A stretch of 64,000 bases of DNA from Diphasiastrum complanatum (GCA_029204225.1 CM055099.1:59417010-59481009); one strand, 5' to 3'; numbered from the stretch's first letter, positions 10,536 to 21,526 are shown. Numbers and translations are program-made. The notes: generated by a model not told the origin, from the letters alone.

Positions 10536-10904
10536 ATGAGAGCGGATCTCCAGTCCTTGAAACAAGAATTTTCACAATTGAAAGAAGTAATGGTCTCCTT
10601 ACTAAAGGAAAAGAACCTGCTGCATTCCAAAGTCACTTCATTGGACGAGCAACATAAAGATTCATGGGTAGTAGTCTTGAAGAAAGACACCAAGCCTAGC
10701 GTCTCCATTTTCTCAGTCATCTCAGCCACTAGAGTGTTACTTTTTATTGGAGCATGTTACTTTCCACTAGAGTCCTCATATTTTGTTGAGGACCTCTCAC
10801 CAGATATTTTCAGACTCTCAGAGCGGGTGCACATTCTCCTCACAAGGGATTGTAATGCCCAAACGTCTTCGAGACACATAGAGTTTTTCGATACCAATGA
10901 TTAG
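10536..10904 (+). CDS. Hypothetical 122-residue frame with N-terminal coiled coil
   Basis: The first 45 residues have a heptad-like pattern of Leu, Val and Met with charged residues (LKQEFSQLKEVMVSLLKEKN), suggesting a short coiled coil. The remainder has no recognisable domain. This could be a retroelement gag relic, since such short coils occur in gag proteins, or chance. No neighbouring domain supports either reading. Confidence 0.2.
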   Translation: MRADLQSLKQEFSQLKEVMVSLLKEKNLLHSKVTSLDEQHKDSWVVVLKKDTKPSVSIFSVISATRVLLFIGACYFPLESSYFVEDLSPDIFRLSERVHILLTRDCNAQTSSRHIEFFDTND

Positions 10905-11622
10905 CTGCGTGTTCGTGCCCTTGACAGTGACATGCTTGGAGTTACCAGGACCTCTACGGATAGTTTGGGACCAACTACTTCATATGGGAAGCACTTACTA
11001 TAGTTTGGAGAGGCACATGAGCTAGCCATTTATAATGGCTTACTCTGCTGGCACATTCAGACAGTTATACATGCCACTCTCATAGTGGAGGACAATGTTG
11101 TTGACTATCTCATGGGATCACCACCCTTTATACCCATAGTCTCTGACTTCCACGTTTTCCTCACCACCCTTTCCGATCACTCATTTCTCTCCTTCGATAT
11201 CGGCCACCTTCCAACCACTCATTCATTTATGCTTACTCAAGCACCCACATAGATATTTTATCCCATTCACATGCCATAGTATCATCCTTGGCTTCACTTT
11301 TACACTCCTTTCCTCATGGCAGTCCAGTCGACACCTAGGCTGCTTTTCTCACCACCTCTCTCCACACAGCTGCATCAGTACTAATCCTCCCCACAATCTT
11401 GGCCGAGTTTGCAGTTCCACCTTTATAGATCGAGGCAGTTCTTAACCCTTGGCCCTTAACTCTGTTGTAAAACGTGGGGATGACTGACAGCGAAAGCTTG
11501 AAGCTTTGAGCGTAGGCATGTAGGAACAGAAACGCAACAGTTAGCAACATAAATATTCAAGAAGAATGATTCATACAAATTGCTCAAATGAGCAATACAG
11601 TAGTGAGGCAAAAATTGCACTT
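10905..11622. other. Unassigned DNA
   Basis: No recognisable gene. A short telomere-variant-like string (CTTAACCCTTGGCCCTTAAC) at about 11440 resembles the edge of the array at 14 kb. Confidence 0.35.
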
Positions 11623-12309
11623 TGATTAATATCAATAGTGAGTACAATGGCTTGAAGTATTTACTTCAGCTTGCTGAGCATGATAATACTGGCTACAGAT
11701 AACTTTGATTGGAAAAGAACACCCTTATTGCTTGATTCAGCTAGTAGTATATATTTACAAGTGTCTTCAAAAATATCTTACAAGCATTGAATGCTATTTA
11801 CGCTAGTCTTTGTATATGTACAAAGTGGGTAACCGCCCTTGGGATATTTAGCGGTCCAGCTGTTTTCAGGGTTGATGATAAGTTGGCAACGTCAGTCTGC
11901 CACTGTTGGGAAAAACTCGAAAAACCTGAAGGTGCCCTTAGACTGAAGGCATGTAAATCCCAAGGGTGTCTCTAGAGCGAAGGCAGGAAAAATACGAAAA
12001 AGACGAAGGTGGTCATGAAATGGATTCCAAGGCATTCTAGCCACTGTGTTGTTTTTGCGAAGGTGCAAAAAAGGTGAAAAAGACGAAGGTGGTCCTGAGA
12101 TGGATTCCAAGGCATTCTGGCCACTATGTTGTGTTTTTCGCGAAGGTGCAAAAAAGGCAAAAAAGACAAAGGTGCCTTAAAAACATTTAAGGCACAAAAA
12201 AATCTCAAAGAAAAAAATGTGAAGGTCCAAAACATGTAGTCGGCCTTCGGTTTTCAGGATGCTCATTACTTGAATGATTTGTTTAAGACTGAGCATAAGA
12301 AATCTAACA
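11623..12309 (-). mobile_element. 3' LTR of the degraded minus-strand Copia
   Basis: In minus orientation the LTR would start TGTTAG at 12309, next to a purine tract, and end ...ATTAATCA at 11623. A TATA-like stretch lies near 11742-11752 on the minus strand. The inner edge is well supported; the outer edge is by eye. Two imperfect 80-83 bp tandem units lie inside it. Confidence 0.6.
12004..12170 (+). repeat. Tandem repeat inside LTR, 80-83 bp period
   Basis: Two copies begin with GAAGGTGGTC at 12004 and 12084, each containing TGGATTCCAAGGCATTCT and an A-rich end; a partial third begins at about 12167. Confidence 0.8.
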
Positions 12310-12322
12310 CTCCCCCTTAATG
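12310..12322 (-). other. Polypurine tract
   Basis: On the minus strand, TTAAGGGGGAG lies immediately before the LTR start, the expected plus-strand primer of a minus-oriented element. Confidence 0.7.
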
Positions 12323-12329
12323 TGGATCC

Positions 12330-14040
12330 TGAAAAACCTTGACCTTCAGATTTAACATATCGTTAAATCTGAGATGTTGCTACTTTGATAGAGCCTTTGT
12401 GAAGTAATCTGCTGCCATGTAGTTTGTTCTGCAAAAAAACCAATGCTAATTCCTTGCTATGCACTTTCTCTCTAAGGTAACGATACCTGATTTTGATATT
12501 ATGTTTGCTTCAAGTGTGAAATCTCGGATTGATAGATAATGCTATTGTGTTTTGATTGTCACAATAGATTGTTGTAGGAAGTGTTTGTGCAAGGTTGATG
12601 TCTGCAAGCAGTTGTCTTAGCCAGATTGTCTCTTTGGTTGCATTTGTGTCTAGAACCAGGCTCTGGGTGACTGTTTCAGCCCATAGAGCGCCTTGTGGAT
12701 TTTGCATACAAGGTGTTGTTGCTTGCCATTGAGTTTGTATCCCTCTGGCTATGTCATATAGAGTTTCTCTTATTGAGGAAAGGGGTCTGGACATCCACCT
12801 GGTGGACTTCAAGGTCTACTGCAGCTGCAAAGGAGAGTAGTAGACGGACCGAAGCATGTTTGACAACTGGGTTGAAGATTTCTGAATAATTAAGATCTGA
12901 AATCTGGGAAAAGCCTTTGGCAACTAGCCTGGCCTTGTAATGATTTAGTCTTCCTTCAGCGTCATACTTTGCCTTGAATATCCATTTGCATGGAATTGGG
13001 TTTCGGTCCTTTGGCAGCTCAGTGACTGTCCATGTTTGATTCTCCATCAGAGAATTGAATTCGGTGTTCATCGTTGCTTTCCACTGGTCAGCATCAGAAG
13101 TAGACATTGTCTCAGAAATGGTGTTTGGTTTCTATACAAAGTAGCAGGTCGGATCATCCATAAATCTGGATGGAGGCTATCTGGACCTATTCGACCTTCT
13201 AGGTTGAACTTTTGTCCTCTGATGTGGGTTGACTTGTTGAGGTTCTGACTCATTGTCTGAGTCAGTGTCGATTTTTTGTAGTTGAATCCTTGAATCAAAA
13301 TTGTCTGGTTGTTCGATCCTTGGGTCGGATTTATCAACAGCTTTTCCTTTGTGTCAATGAACTGGTCTTCCACAAAAATGACATCTCTACTGGTGAATGC
13401 CTTCTCGGTATCGAAATTGTAGAGCTTGTATGCCTTGTGGTCTGGGGAATAGTCGATGAAAATCCAGCTTTTTTCTTAGATCTTCAGGGATCTGAGAGAA
13501 AGCGATGCATCCAAACACTCGAATATTTTTGAGTGATGGTTTCGATTTTGTCCACACCTCATAAGGTGTCTTGCCATTCAGGGCTTTGATAATGGATCAA
13601 TTATACAAATAGATAGCTGTAGTAACAGCTCTGTCCAGAATTTCTTTGGAAGAGCGGCATGGATCAGCATGCTCTTGGCACTTTCGATGAGTGTCCAATT
13701 CTTCCATTCAGCTACGCCATTGGACGAGCTGAGTAGCTGGTTGTATATTGTTGATGTATTCCACTGGCCTTGCAGAACTCCTTGAATTCTGTGGAGAAAT
13801 ACTCTCCCCCTCCATCTGTATGTAGAGTTTTGATCTTACTCTGGGTATGATTTTCTACAGATGCCTTGAACTGCTTGAAGAACTTGAATGCTTCAGATTT
13901 GTTCTTCATAAAATAGGTAGCAGTCCTTCGAGAGAAGTCGTCGATGGAGGCTGGAAAATAGAGAGCTCCCCCTATGGAAGCAGTCTACATCGGGCCACAA
14001 ATGTCGCTATGTACAACGACCCTTGGCCTTTCACCATTGT
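12330..14040 (-). pseudogene. Degraded Copia pol (integrase, RT, RNase H fragments)
   Basis: Reading leftward: integrase core (about 14030-13712) with HSDICGPM and TDGGGEY around two catalytic Asp; a diverged linker; RT start (13107-12754) with WKATMNTEFNSL, CKWIFKAKYDAEG and YKARLVAKGF; then a jump to RNase H (about 12720-12510) with TIYCDNQNTIAL. The RT catalytic core and the first part of RNase H are missing, so an internal deletion joins RT to RNase H near 12770. Several stops and frameshifts break the frame. It encoded the reverse transcription and integration enzymes of a Copia element and is now non-functional. The integrase end is cut off exactly where the telomere-like array starts, and the 5' half of the element is absent. 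Confidence 0.85.
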
Positions 14041-15145
14041 CCCTTAGTGCTTTGCCCTTGGCCCTTAACCCTTAATCCTTGGTCCTTAACCCTTGTCCTT
14101 TAACCCTTAGCCCTAAATCCTACACCCTAAACCCTTGGCCCTTAACCATAAATCTTGAACCCTAAACACTAAATCCTAAATCCTAAGCCCTTGGCCCTAA
14201 ACCCTAAACTCTAAGCCCTAAGCCCTTAGCCCTAAACCCTAAAACCTAAACCCTAAATCCTAAATCCTAAATCCTAAATCGTAAGCCCTTAGCCCTATGC
14301 CCTAAGCCCCAAACCCTAAGCCTGAAACCATAAGCCCTAAATCCTAAACCCTAAATCCTAAGACCTTGGCCCTAGACCCTAAATCCTACACCCTAAGGCC
14401 TAAGCACTTAGCCCTAAATCCTAAAGCCTAAAGACCTAACCCTAAATCCTAAACCCTAAAATTTAAAATATAAACCCTAAATCCTAAACACTAAATTCTA
14501 TACCCTAGGCTCCTAGCCCAAAATTCTAAATTCTAAACCCTAAATCCTAAATCCTTAATCCTTAACCCTTAACCCTTAGCCCTAAACCCAAAGCCCCTAG
14601 CCCTAAACTCTTAACCCTAAATCCTAAATTTTTCTCCCTAAACCCTAAACCTAAACCCTTAACACTAAATCCTAAATCCTAAATCCAAAAACCCTAAGCT
14701 CTTAGCCCTAAATCCTAAATCCTAAATCTTAGATCCTAAGCCATATGCTCTTAGCCCTAAATCTTAAACCCTAAGACCTAGGCCCTAGATCTTAAACCCT
14801 AAATCCTAAATCCTAAACCCTAAACCCTAAACAATAAACCCTAAACCCTAGGCCCTTAGCCCTAAAATTTAAATACTAAATCCTAAATCCTAGATCCTAA
14901 ATCCTAAACCCTAAGCCGTTAGCCCTAAATCCTAAATCCTAAATGCTAAATCCCAACCTAGCCATAAACCCTAAACCCTTAGCCCTTAGCCCTAAACCCT
15001 AAATTCTAAGCCCTAAGCTCTTAGCCCTAAATCTTAAGTCCTAAACCCTGAACCCTAAATCCTAAATCTTAAAATCTAAACCCTAAACTCTAAATCCTAA
15101 ACCCTAAATCCTAAATATTAAACCCGAAACCCTAGGCACTTACCC
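14041..15145 (+). repeat. Degenerate interstitial telomere-like array, C-rich strand
   Basis: About 1.1 kb of CCCTAAA-type heptamers with many variants (CCTAAAT, CCCTTAG, CCCTTGG, CCCTTAA). The plant-type telomere unit is TTTAGGG on the other strand. Its degeneracy marks it as an old interstitial block, not a chromosome end. Confidence 0.9.
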
Positions 15146-15540
15146 CTAAATTTTGAATCTTGGGAGGATGCACCCTCCCCATACAAAAAGAAACTTACAA
15201 TTACAAAGTGTGTCAAAAGAGGATGTATGGGTGCACACCCCCATAAATCCTCTCACCTCATGCATATACACAAATTGTTGTATATATTATGATATATATG
15301 TTAAAGGTATGTGGGAGGTGTCCACCCGCCGTGATGAGAGAAGCCTCCCATATTAAAAAATATATAAAAATAAAAAGAAGAGAAAAAATAAATTATTTTT
15401 TTAGGAAATCGTTTTTTTTTTTCGGAAGGCTCCACCAGCCACGGCGGTTGGAGCTGCCACATCCCAAAAACAGTTCGAAACTTTTTAGAAAGTCCAAAAT
15501 TAATTGAGACAGTGTCAATGTTTGAATCTTAGCTGCCATT
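15146..15540. other. AT-rich spacer between repeat blocks
   Basis: No gene. A near-duplicate of TGCACCCTCCC/TGCACACCCCC-like text occurs at about 15168 and 15231. Poly-A and poly-T runs follow. Confidence 0.35.
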
Positions 15541-15555
15541 TAGATTACAACAGTA

Positions 15556-15753
15556 GTGAGGATGGAGGTGTCATTAGTAGCAGCGGGGTGGGGGGAAGTT
15601 GTGACAGCAACATCGAAGGGGAGGGGAGTTGAAACGGTGGCAGCCGCAAGGTGGGAAGGGGATGAGGTGGCACCAGCGGGGGATGACATAGTAGCACCGA
15701 AGGGAGGGGAAGCTATGACAGCAACAACAAGGAGGGGAGAGTTGAGATGGTGA
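15556..15753 (+). repeat. G-rich minisatellite-like block
   Basis: Imperfect units of roughly 40-50 bp built from GGGGA, GACAGCAACA and AGGTGGxA elements. On the minus strand they give the Cys/Pro-rich tail of the overlapping frame. Confidence 0.55.
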
Positions 15754-16011
15754 CAGCCATTGAATGGGCGTCAAATCTTCATTCATAAAAATAGTAGATC
15801 CCTTCAAGCAACCTCTTTTACGTAGAACCTTTTGATGAAGCAAAGCATCCTTGAAACGCATAAACACTGTGGTGGATTGGAGCTTACCCACCCAAGCATC
15901 AGATATGACATCCTCTTTGAGACCAAAGGTGGAATGAATGAAAGCATTTGCCTCAACCACGAGGTCTTTACCCACAAAAGAAGCTCTCCTAACTCTAACA
16001 TTGAGGGCCAA
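15574..16011 (-). pseudogene. Possible LINE ORF1-like relic
   Basis: The 145-codon minus frame has an ordered first part (residues 1-85) and a low-complexity Cys/Pro tail encoded by the minisatellite. The first part contains FMRFKDALLHQKVL followed by GSTIFMNEDLTPIQ. This resembles the 'LKG-(T/S)-xIFINEDLTP' segment seen in ORF1-like proteins of some non-LTR retrotransposons; the likeness is from memory. No endonuclease or RT is present nearby. The alternative is an unrelated host fragment. It lies between the two telomere-like arrays. Confidence 0.35.
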
Positions 16012-16145
16012 GGGTTAGGGATCGAGGGCTAAGGGATACGAGATAAGAGCGAAGCATCAAGGGTCAAGGTCAAGGGCTATAAGGGCCAAGGATTAAAGGA
16101 CAAGGATTAAGGACCAAGGGTTAAGGGTTAAGGGAGAAGAACCAA
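16003..16145 (+). repeat. Degenerate telomere-like array, G-rich strand
   Basis: AAGGGTTAGGG, GGATTAAGG and AAGGGTTAAGGG units, with the same kind of variants (AAGGGCCAAGG) as the C-rich array at 14 kb but on the opposite strand. Confidence 0.7.
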
Positions 16146-16471
16146 GGGGCAAGACGAAGGGGTCCATCTAGCATGTCGGTGAAGGTTTCTGAGGAGAGTA
16201 AGGTGCTCGGCGAAGGTTCCCAAAATGGCCTATTGCTGATCATTCGCCTAACTCAGAAACATGTAGTAACCGGTGAAAAGAATATTCGCCCAACTCAATA
16301 TGGGTATATCTGAGGTAGATCTTGCTTCTGAAAACTCGACGAACAATTCTAACACATTTTGTGCAAAAAATGATTAAAAAAATAATTTTTCAAGTCATTT
16401 TTCTATAAAGATCTGACTACTTTCTGATCTGATGACATTTCTGACTTTTGCTCATCGGTCTTTTCTCATTT
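16146..16471. other. Unassigned DNA
   Basis: No recognisable gene. GAAGGTT and TCGGCGAAGG are repeated near 16180-16220. Confidence 0.35.
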
Positions 16472-16645
16472 TTCAAGAAATTTCTGTAGATAATCTTTAA
16501 AAGAAAATTGCATTACTCTTTGGAATGAACTTGGTGCATTACAAAGTCCAAACGACATTACTTTGTAAGCATAGGTGCCCCATTCTGTTGCAAAAGTTGT
16601 TTTGTGCCGATCTGCCGGTGCAATTTTGACCTAGTTGTAACTGTT
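16472..16645 (-). pseudogene. Gypsy RT fragment
   Basis: On the minus strand the sequence reads KIAPADRHKT, then FATEWGTYAYKVMSFGLCN and FQRVMQFSFKDYLQKFLEK before a stop. It matches the RT of the split Gypsy element at 39.7 kb almost residue for residue, and covers the segment just before the YLDD catalytic box, which is absent. It is a solitary fragment, not collinear with the RNase H-integrase relic at 19.5-21 kb. Confidence 0.85.
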
Positions 16646-16668
16646 AAAATTGGCAAAAGCTAACTTGA

Positions 16669-17145
16669 TCAAATCTTATAAATACCATTATGAGTAGTAC
16701 ATATCATCATTAGACATGTGTGGAGCGTGTTCCCACGTGTGAAATAAATGCATTTATCATTTAGATGAGTCATATAGGTTGTACCTATGAAAGTGACATT
16801 TATCTTTGCATCTTGAACCAAACAATGCACCTCCAAACGAAAAACTTCTAAAGGTTTGAAATGTGTGATGATGGACTTTTGAAGACAAATCTTGTAAGTC
16901 CTTGTGAGACTCCAAGCCTCATGCATCTTTCCACAAAGGAAACACCTTTCCTTGGATTTATCCTTCTTTCCTTTGCACTTTGAAATTGAAACTCCATCCT
17001 TCACCTCGGCCCCCTTGCTTTGGTTCTCCTTGGATGGATTGGTCTTCATTTTGTAGCATCCTGAGACAAAATGATTTCTCTTGCCACAAAGGTTGCATTT
17101 AGGATCCTTACTTGCCTCCAATAGGTTGCCACCTATTGATGCCAT
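16669..17145 (-). pseudogene. Chimeric gag relic with zinc knuckles, copy 1
   Basis: From an ATG at 17145 the protein starts MASIGGNLLEAS, like the Copia gag start MASNGGIMLESS at 37030, then passes directly to a zinc knuckle CNLCGKRNHFVSGC (C-x2-C-x4-H-x4-C), a Lys-rich linker, and a second, incomplete knuckle CFLCGKMH. The gag core of about 240 residues expected between start and knuckle is missing. Downstream text (LEVHCLVQDAKINVTF) could be the approach to a retropepsin. A near-identical copy at 63453-64000 has the same junction. Upstream lie a long leader, a tRNA-Met primer site and an LTR, so this is a defective element. Confidence 0.65.
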
Positions 17146-18979
17146 GATGAGGAAGTAAAACCTAGTGATATGACTTTTCAAAATGTAATTTGTGACTCTC
17201 AAGAAACTAGATTTGAACACATTCAACAATCTAGAAGGATCTACACAAGATCTAGACCACAAATTTTGAATCATATCTCTTTCAACCTAGTCAATTGGAA
17301 ACTAACCTTTGTTTTGATCACTAAGACAAAAGCACTCTATCAAATCACAAAAATCAGATCCAAACACCCCTATTGGACTCAACAAATACCAATGAATCTT
17401 CCTCTTGAGAGTTGGAATGGATTTGAAAAGATTTGACACCTAGATTTTCCTTTTCTCTTGACTAGTTCTCTCAACTTTTGAGATTCTTGAACAAAGTATG
17501 AGTTTTGTTTCAAATACTTGAAAATCAAACTTAGTCACTCCTTTCGGATTCACTCTTGACACAAATAATCTCACTCTTGAGATTTGGATTGAATTTGATT
17601 TGATTTGACAACAAATTAAACCACTAATTTTCACAAAAAAGGATCTACACTAGATCACAAAAACTTGACATGTATATTTGATTCAAACACACAAAGATCA
17701 GATCCAATCACCCCTTTTGGAATCCCTCTTGACCCGAAGAATCTCACTCTTGAGATTTGGAATGGACATGAAATGGTTTGATAACAATCTACGTCAATAA
17801 TTTTTCACCAAGCTTAAAATTTAGACATCTAGAGATTCACAAAGATCCCAACCATGCATGAACACTCAAATATGGACTCCTCCATGTTCAAGACTCCCAA
17901 TGGGATCACAACTTGACCCTCACACTCTCACAAAGAAAGTTGAATAGAACTTATTTGAGTTTCATACATATAATGTCAAAATTTTGCTCAAAAAATTGAA
18001 TTCATTCACCCCTATTGGACTCCACCAAGTACCAATGGCTCTACCTCTTTAGAGTTGGAATGAAATTCAAAGTTTCAAAAATGTGATACTTCTCTCACTA
18101 AGATATTTTCTTACAAAGAGCTAATGCCACTTAGCAAGATTTGATCACAATGAAGAAGACAATTTTTCCACCAAAGTCAAGAATTGAGTTACTAGTTCTT
18201 GCCCTCTACAAAGGAAGGATCTCTTGACAATTTTGGATCAACCACAACACATATGCCTCACTCACCTTTATGACTTTAATTCAAGCCAAAAAACACACTC
18301 ACACACTTGAGTAGGGGTGAACAATGTGACTTGGATCTCAAATTTTTCTCCTAGTACTTGCCAACAATTCTTATCACCTTGTATAGGTAGATTTTGCCTT
18401 TATGAGTGTTTGTGCTTTAGAAATTCACTAAGATTTCACTTGGAGGACTGATCCAAGAGTGTCTTCTATCATTTAGATGCTTCTAGACTCGGCCCTTTCA
18501 CTCTTGAACAAATCTAGAATGAAGGTATAATGGATTCCAATCACTCCCCTTGCAAATCACTCCTTAATCTTTGGTTTATAGCACTCTTTCTCTCTCAACT
18601 TCAATGTACACTCAAAAAATCAGAGAATAAACTTCAATGTACTGTAAACAAGCTTTAATACATCTATATGATTGATCTAAACCAAGAACAAATCAATGGA
18701 ATAGAAACAATGCAAGTGAAAGCTTGAAAAATGCACTAAATTGACTCAAAATTGGGTGTATGAAGCTCAAAATGCACCAAACTGAATTTTACTGTCAAAA
18801 ATAGGTCTTGTACGGCCCCACACGTGGGGAAAGTACACCTGCAGGCCATAGCAAGATTTGGTACAAATATGATGGTTCTAGCTATCCATTCAACCTCACT
18901 ACCTCAATATTAGCTTGTTTCCAAAAACCTGCCAATTTGGGTATAGTTTAGATCAATGCCTTAAATGCACTTGTACTTG
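17146..18979 (-). other. Long leader of the chimeric minus-strand element
   Basis: About 1.8 kb between primer site and gag start. A phrase of about 65 bp (CACCCCTATTGGACTC..., then CTTGAGAGTTGGAATGGA) recurs in diverged form near 17366, 17540, 17720 and 18009, suggesting tandem amplification at roughly 170-290 bp spacing. CACACGTGGG occurs at 18819. No coding potential is recognised. Confidence 0.6.
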
Positions 18980-18991
18980 GCTCTGATACCA
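18980..18991 (-). other. Primer-binding site, tRNA-iMet
   Basis: The reverse complement reads TGGTATCAGAGC, the standard plant Copia primer site, facing left. Confidence 0.85.
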
Positions 18992-18992
18992 T

Positions 18993-19480
18993 CTCAAAGT
19001 ATAGCAAAATGGACCAAGAATAGATCTGAATCAGATCCACAAGTGTGATTGGATGTTAGATTAGATCAACCTATCAATCTACACAAGATTAGATAGCATT
19101 TAGATCAAATCTAGATGAATAAATCTAACAAGAACAATCATTATTGATCAAAACTTGTACTTGATGGTTTCACACGTGTGAAAACCTGTCAGAGTACAGA
19201 CATTAGGCTGAGAATAAAGTATACTAAGTTAGAATCCAATCAATGCATAAAAACACAAGACAAATAGAGAGAAAACACTAGAATTGCTCCAAAACCAAGA
19301 TTTAGCTTCCATGTCAATTATGGCCAAATGAGCCACCATATATACACAAGAGTTGATGCTTACTCAGCTGATTTGGCACGTGTGAGAGTGCCTACTCATC
19401 AAAGGATCCACCAATAATCATCAATATGGCACATGGACCAACTTTCCTAACTTATAGCCACCTCCCTTGATTAGATCAAT
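18993..19480 (-). mobile_element. LTR family B, copy 1 (truncated 5' LTR)
   Basis: This aligns by eye with the LTR at 23505-24336: shared ACCAAGAATxGATC, ATTGGATGTTAGAT, TCTACACAAGAT and CTAACAAGAACAATCATT, in order. CACACGTGTG is at 19171 and a second CACGTGTGAG at 19377; a TATATATAC box is near 19338. The right edge is cut where Gypsy integrase sequence begins. Confidence 0.7.
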
Positions 19481-20960
19481 GGATTATGCTCTTGTACTTG
19501 GATCTTTGGCAATTCTTCATACATCCACCTCATATGAAGCTTTCCAAAAAATTTCTGATGACGACTATCATAGATTAAAACATAATCATAAACCTTAAGA
19601 TTAATAGTCTTGATATGAGTATCATGCTTTGTCTCTCGTTGTTCTTGGATTTTCTCTGTAACATCCTTCGAATTTGTTTGAGCTTCAGATAGTTTTTCAA
19701 TAATCGTCAACTTTTTGTTAGTACATTCTGCTTCTATTCATTGTGCTTGTATTCGAAAAGTTGGCACCTTGAATTCAATCGGTAGAATAGGATGCATACC
19801 ATTTAAGAAAATAAAGCGTCTGCTTCGTTGTTATCTTTTCCATGTTTCGATATGCCCAAAGAACTGAGGGTAATTTTTTATCCCAGTCTGTAGTATGTGC
19901 AACAGTAATCTTGTTCAAAATCTTGCATAATATCCATTCGCTCTCTCAGTTAACCCATTTGTTTTTCTGTGTTTGATCAAAAAATAGGTTGTCAGTAGTT
20001 GAATCATATCATTTAGAAAATGGGTACCACGATCATTGACCTACTTGAAAGGACAACCATAACGTGTAATTGTAGATTTGAATAAAGCCGCGACAGCTTT
20101 TGCATCATTTTGTTTCAACGTTTCAGCTTTTACATTTTTCCACAAAGTCAATCTCCCACATTTCAAATGGTGCAAGTGGTATGATTGGCGTCAGCGGCCA
20201 ATTCATACCTTTCGTTGGTTTACCAAATCTCTGGCATGGATCACAAGATCGAATATAATTAGAGACATCCTTAAACATTGTAGGCCACGAATATTTGGTG
20301 GTCAATATCTTATTATCAGTGTTCTTCATGGCAAAATGTCCACCGACATCTTTTGAATGCAAGGCTCGAATAACCTTTGGAATATCTTCACCTTCAAGAC
20401 ACCTTTTTAACTGATTATCTGCACCAAGCTTGTATAGAGCATTGTTAATAATAGTATAAGATGCGAATATATATTGAAATATTGTCTTCTTCTCCAAGTC
20501 ATATCCTTCAGGATATATCTGATCTTTCAGATAAATAATAATATCAGAATATAATGAGTTCAAAGATGATATCTCAAATAAATTTTCATCTGGAAAGTCA
20601 TCATTAATTGGTTCTTCAATTTTTCCTGTGCTGAGTTGTGAAAGATAATCAGCATTAGTATGATATTTTCCTTGACAAAGTTTAACTTGATAAGTGAACT
20701 CTTGTAACAATAGAAGCCATCAAGCAATTCGGCTAGATAAATTAGGTTTATTCACAAGATACTTCAAAGCAAAATGATCAACATGGAATATAAAAGCATA
20801 TCCTAGCAAATAATGTCAAAATTTCTTTACAATAAATTCATTCCAAGTGTTTCTCTTTTTGTTGCCAAATTATTTTTCCTCGAGGAACTGCTGTCTACTA
20901 GCATAGTATATTGGATGGTCTTTCTTTTGTTCATTCTTCTGGCTCAATTGTACCAAAGAG
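19471..20960 (-). pseudogene. Gypsy RNase H-integrase relic
   Basis: Reading leftward: RNase H end (about 20960-20710, with YASRQQFL and LVNKPNLSSRIA), a connection with YHTNADYLSQL, the integrase HHCC zinc domain (His pair in LHSKDVGGHF, Cys pair CDPC at about 20255), the core start WEIDFVEK at about 20130, a frameshifted middle, and the C-terminal domain at 19471-19710 with LIYDSRHQKFFGKLHMRW. Such polyproteins copy and integrate element cDNA. The frames are broken and the RT is absent. The family looks like the split Gypsy element at 38.9-41.6 kb. Confidence 0.8.
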
Positions 20961-20984
20961 ATACGTTATTCGGGTGCTGAATAA

Positions 20985-21480
20985 AAAGTATTTGCGCAGA
21001 CGAATAAGATAGTTTAAAGATAGTTATTTAGATCAGCTTTACAGAAACACAACAAGCGTCTGTAATGAACTATTGCAATTGTTTGACCAAAGAGTGATTT
21101 AAGTAATGCAGAAGAGATTGCTAGTAGACTCAAGATCACTCACACTTAGATTGCGGAGAACAGAGATTAGAGAAACTAATCTTTGATGCTCTATTCACTT
21201 CTTCAATCTCTCACAAGTACATGAAATCTCTCTCTTGGTGAGTGAGACTGAAGCATGTCTTCCATATATTTCCTACAAAACAAGCAAACACACCTCTAGA
21301 GATTACAGGTGCGTCGCTCTATTTAATAACTCTAGTTAATAGATGAGTTACAAATACATGTAAATTATACCATTAAAGGTATATTTAACTACAAGTTCAA
21401 ACTATTCTAGTGTAAAATGGCGATTCGAATCTAGTCGATTTGTGTAGGTGACTAGATTAAGGTTGTTCTAAGCATCGTTT
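20985..21480 (-). mobile_element. Possible LTR
   Basis: On the minus strand there is a TATA-like ATTAAATAGAGC near 21320, preceded by AT-rich text and followed by a 300-bp CT/GA-rich untranslated-like stretch. It lies between the Gypsy relic and the coiled-coil coding block. I cannot fix its ends or find a partner, so this is tentative. Confidence 0.3.
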
Positions 21481-21526
21481 CAGTTTTAGAGGTCTTGTCC
21501 TTTAGTACAAGACAAGTCTCTAGCAG

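Noticed and set aside
10139-10539. Overlapping plus-strand frames of 76-130 codons
   Set aside because: They come from a C/T-rich stretch and the CA microsatellite; low complexity in every frame.
14041-15145. True chromosome end
   Set aside because: The array is degenerate and lies inside the window with retroelements on both sides.
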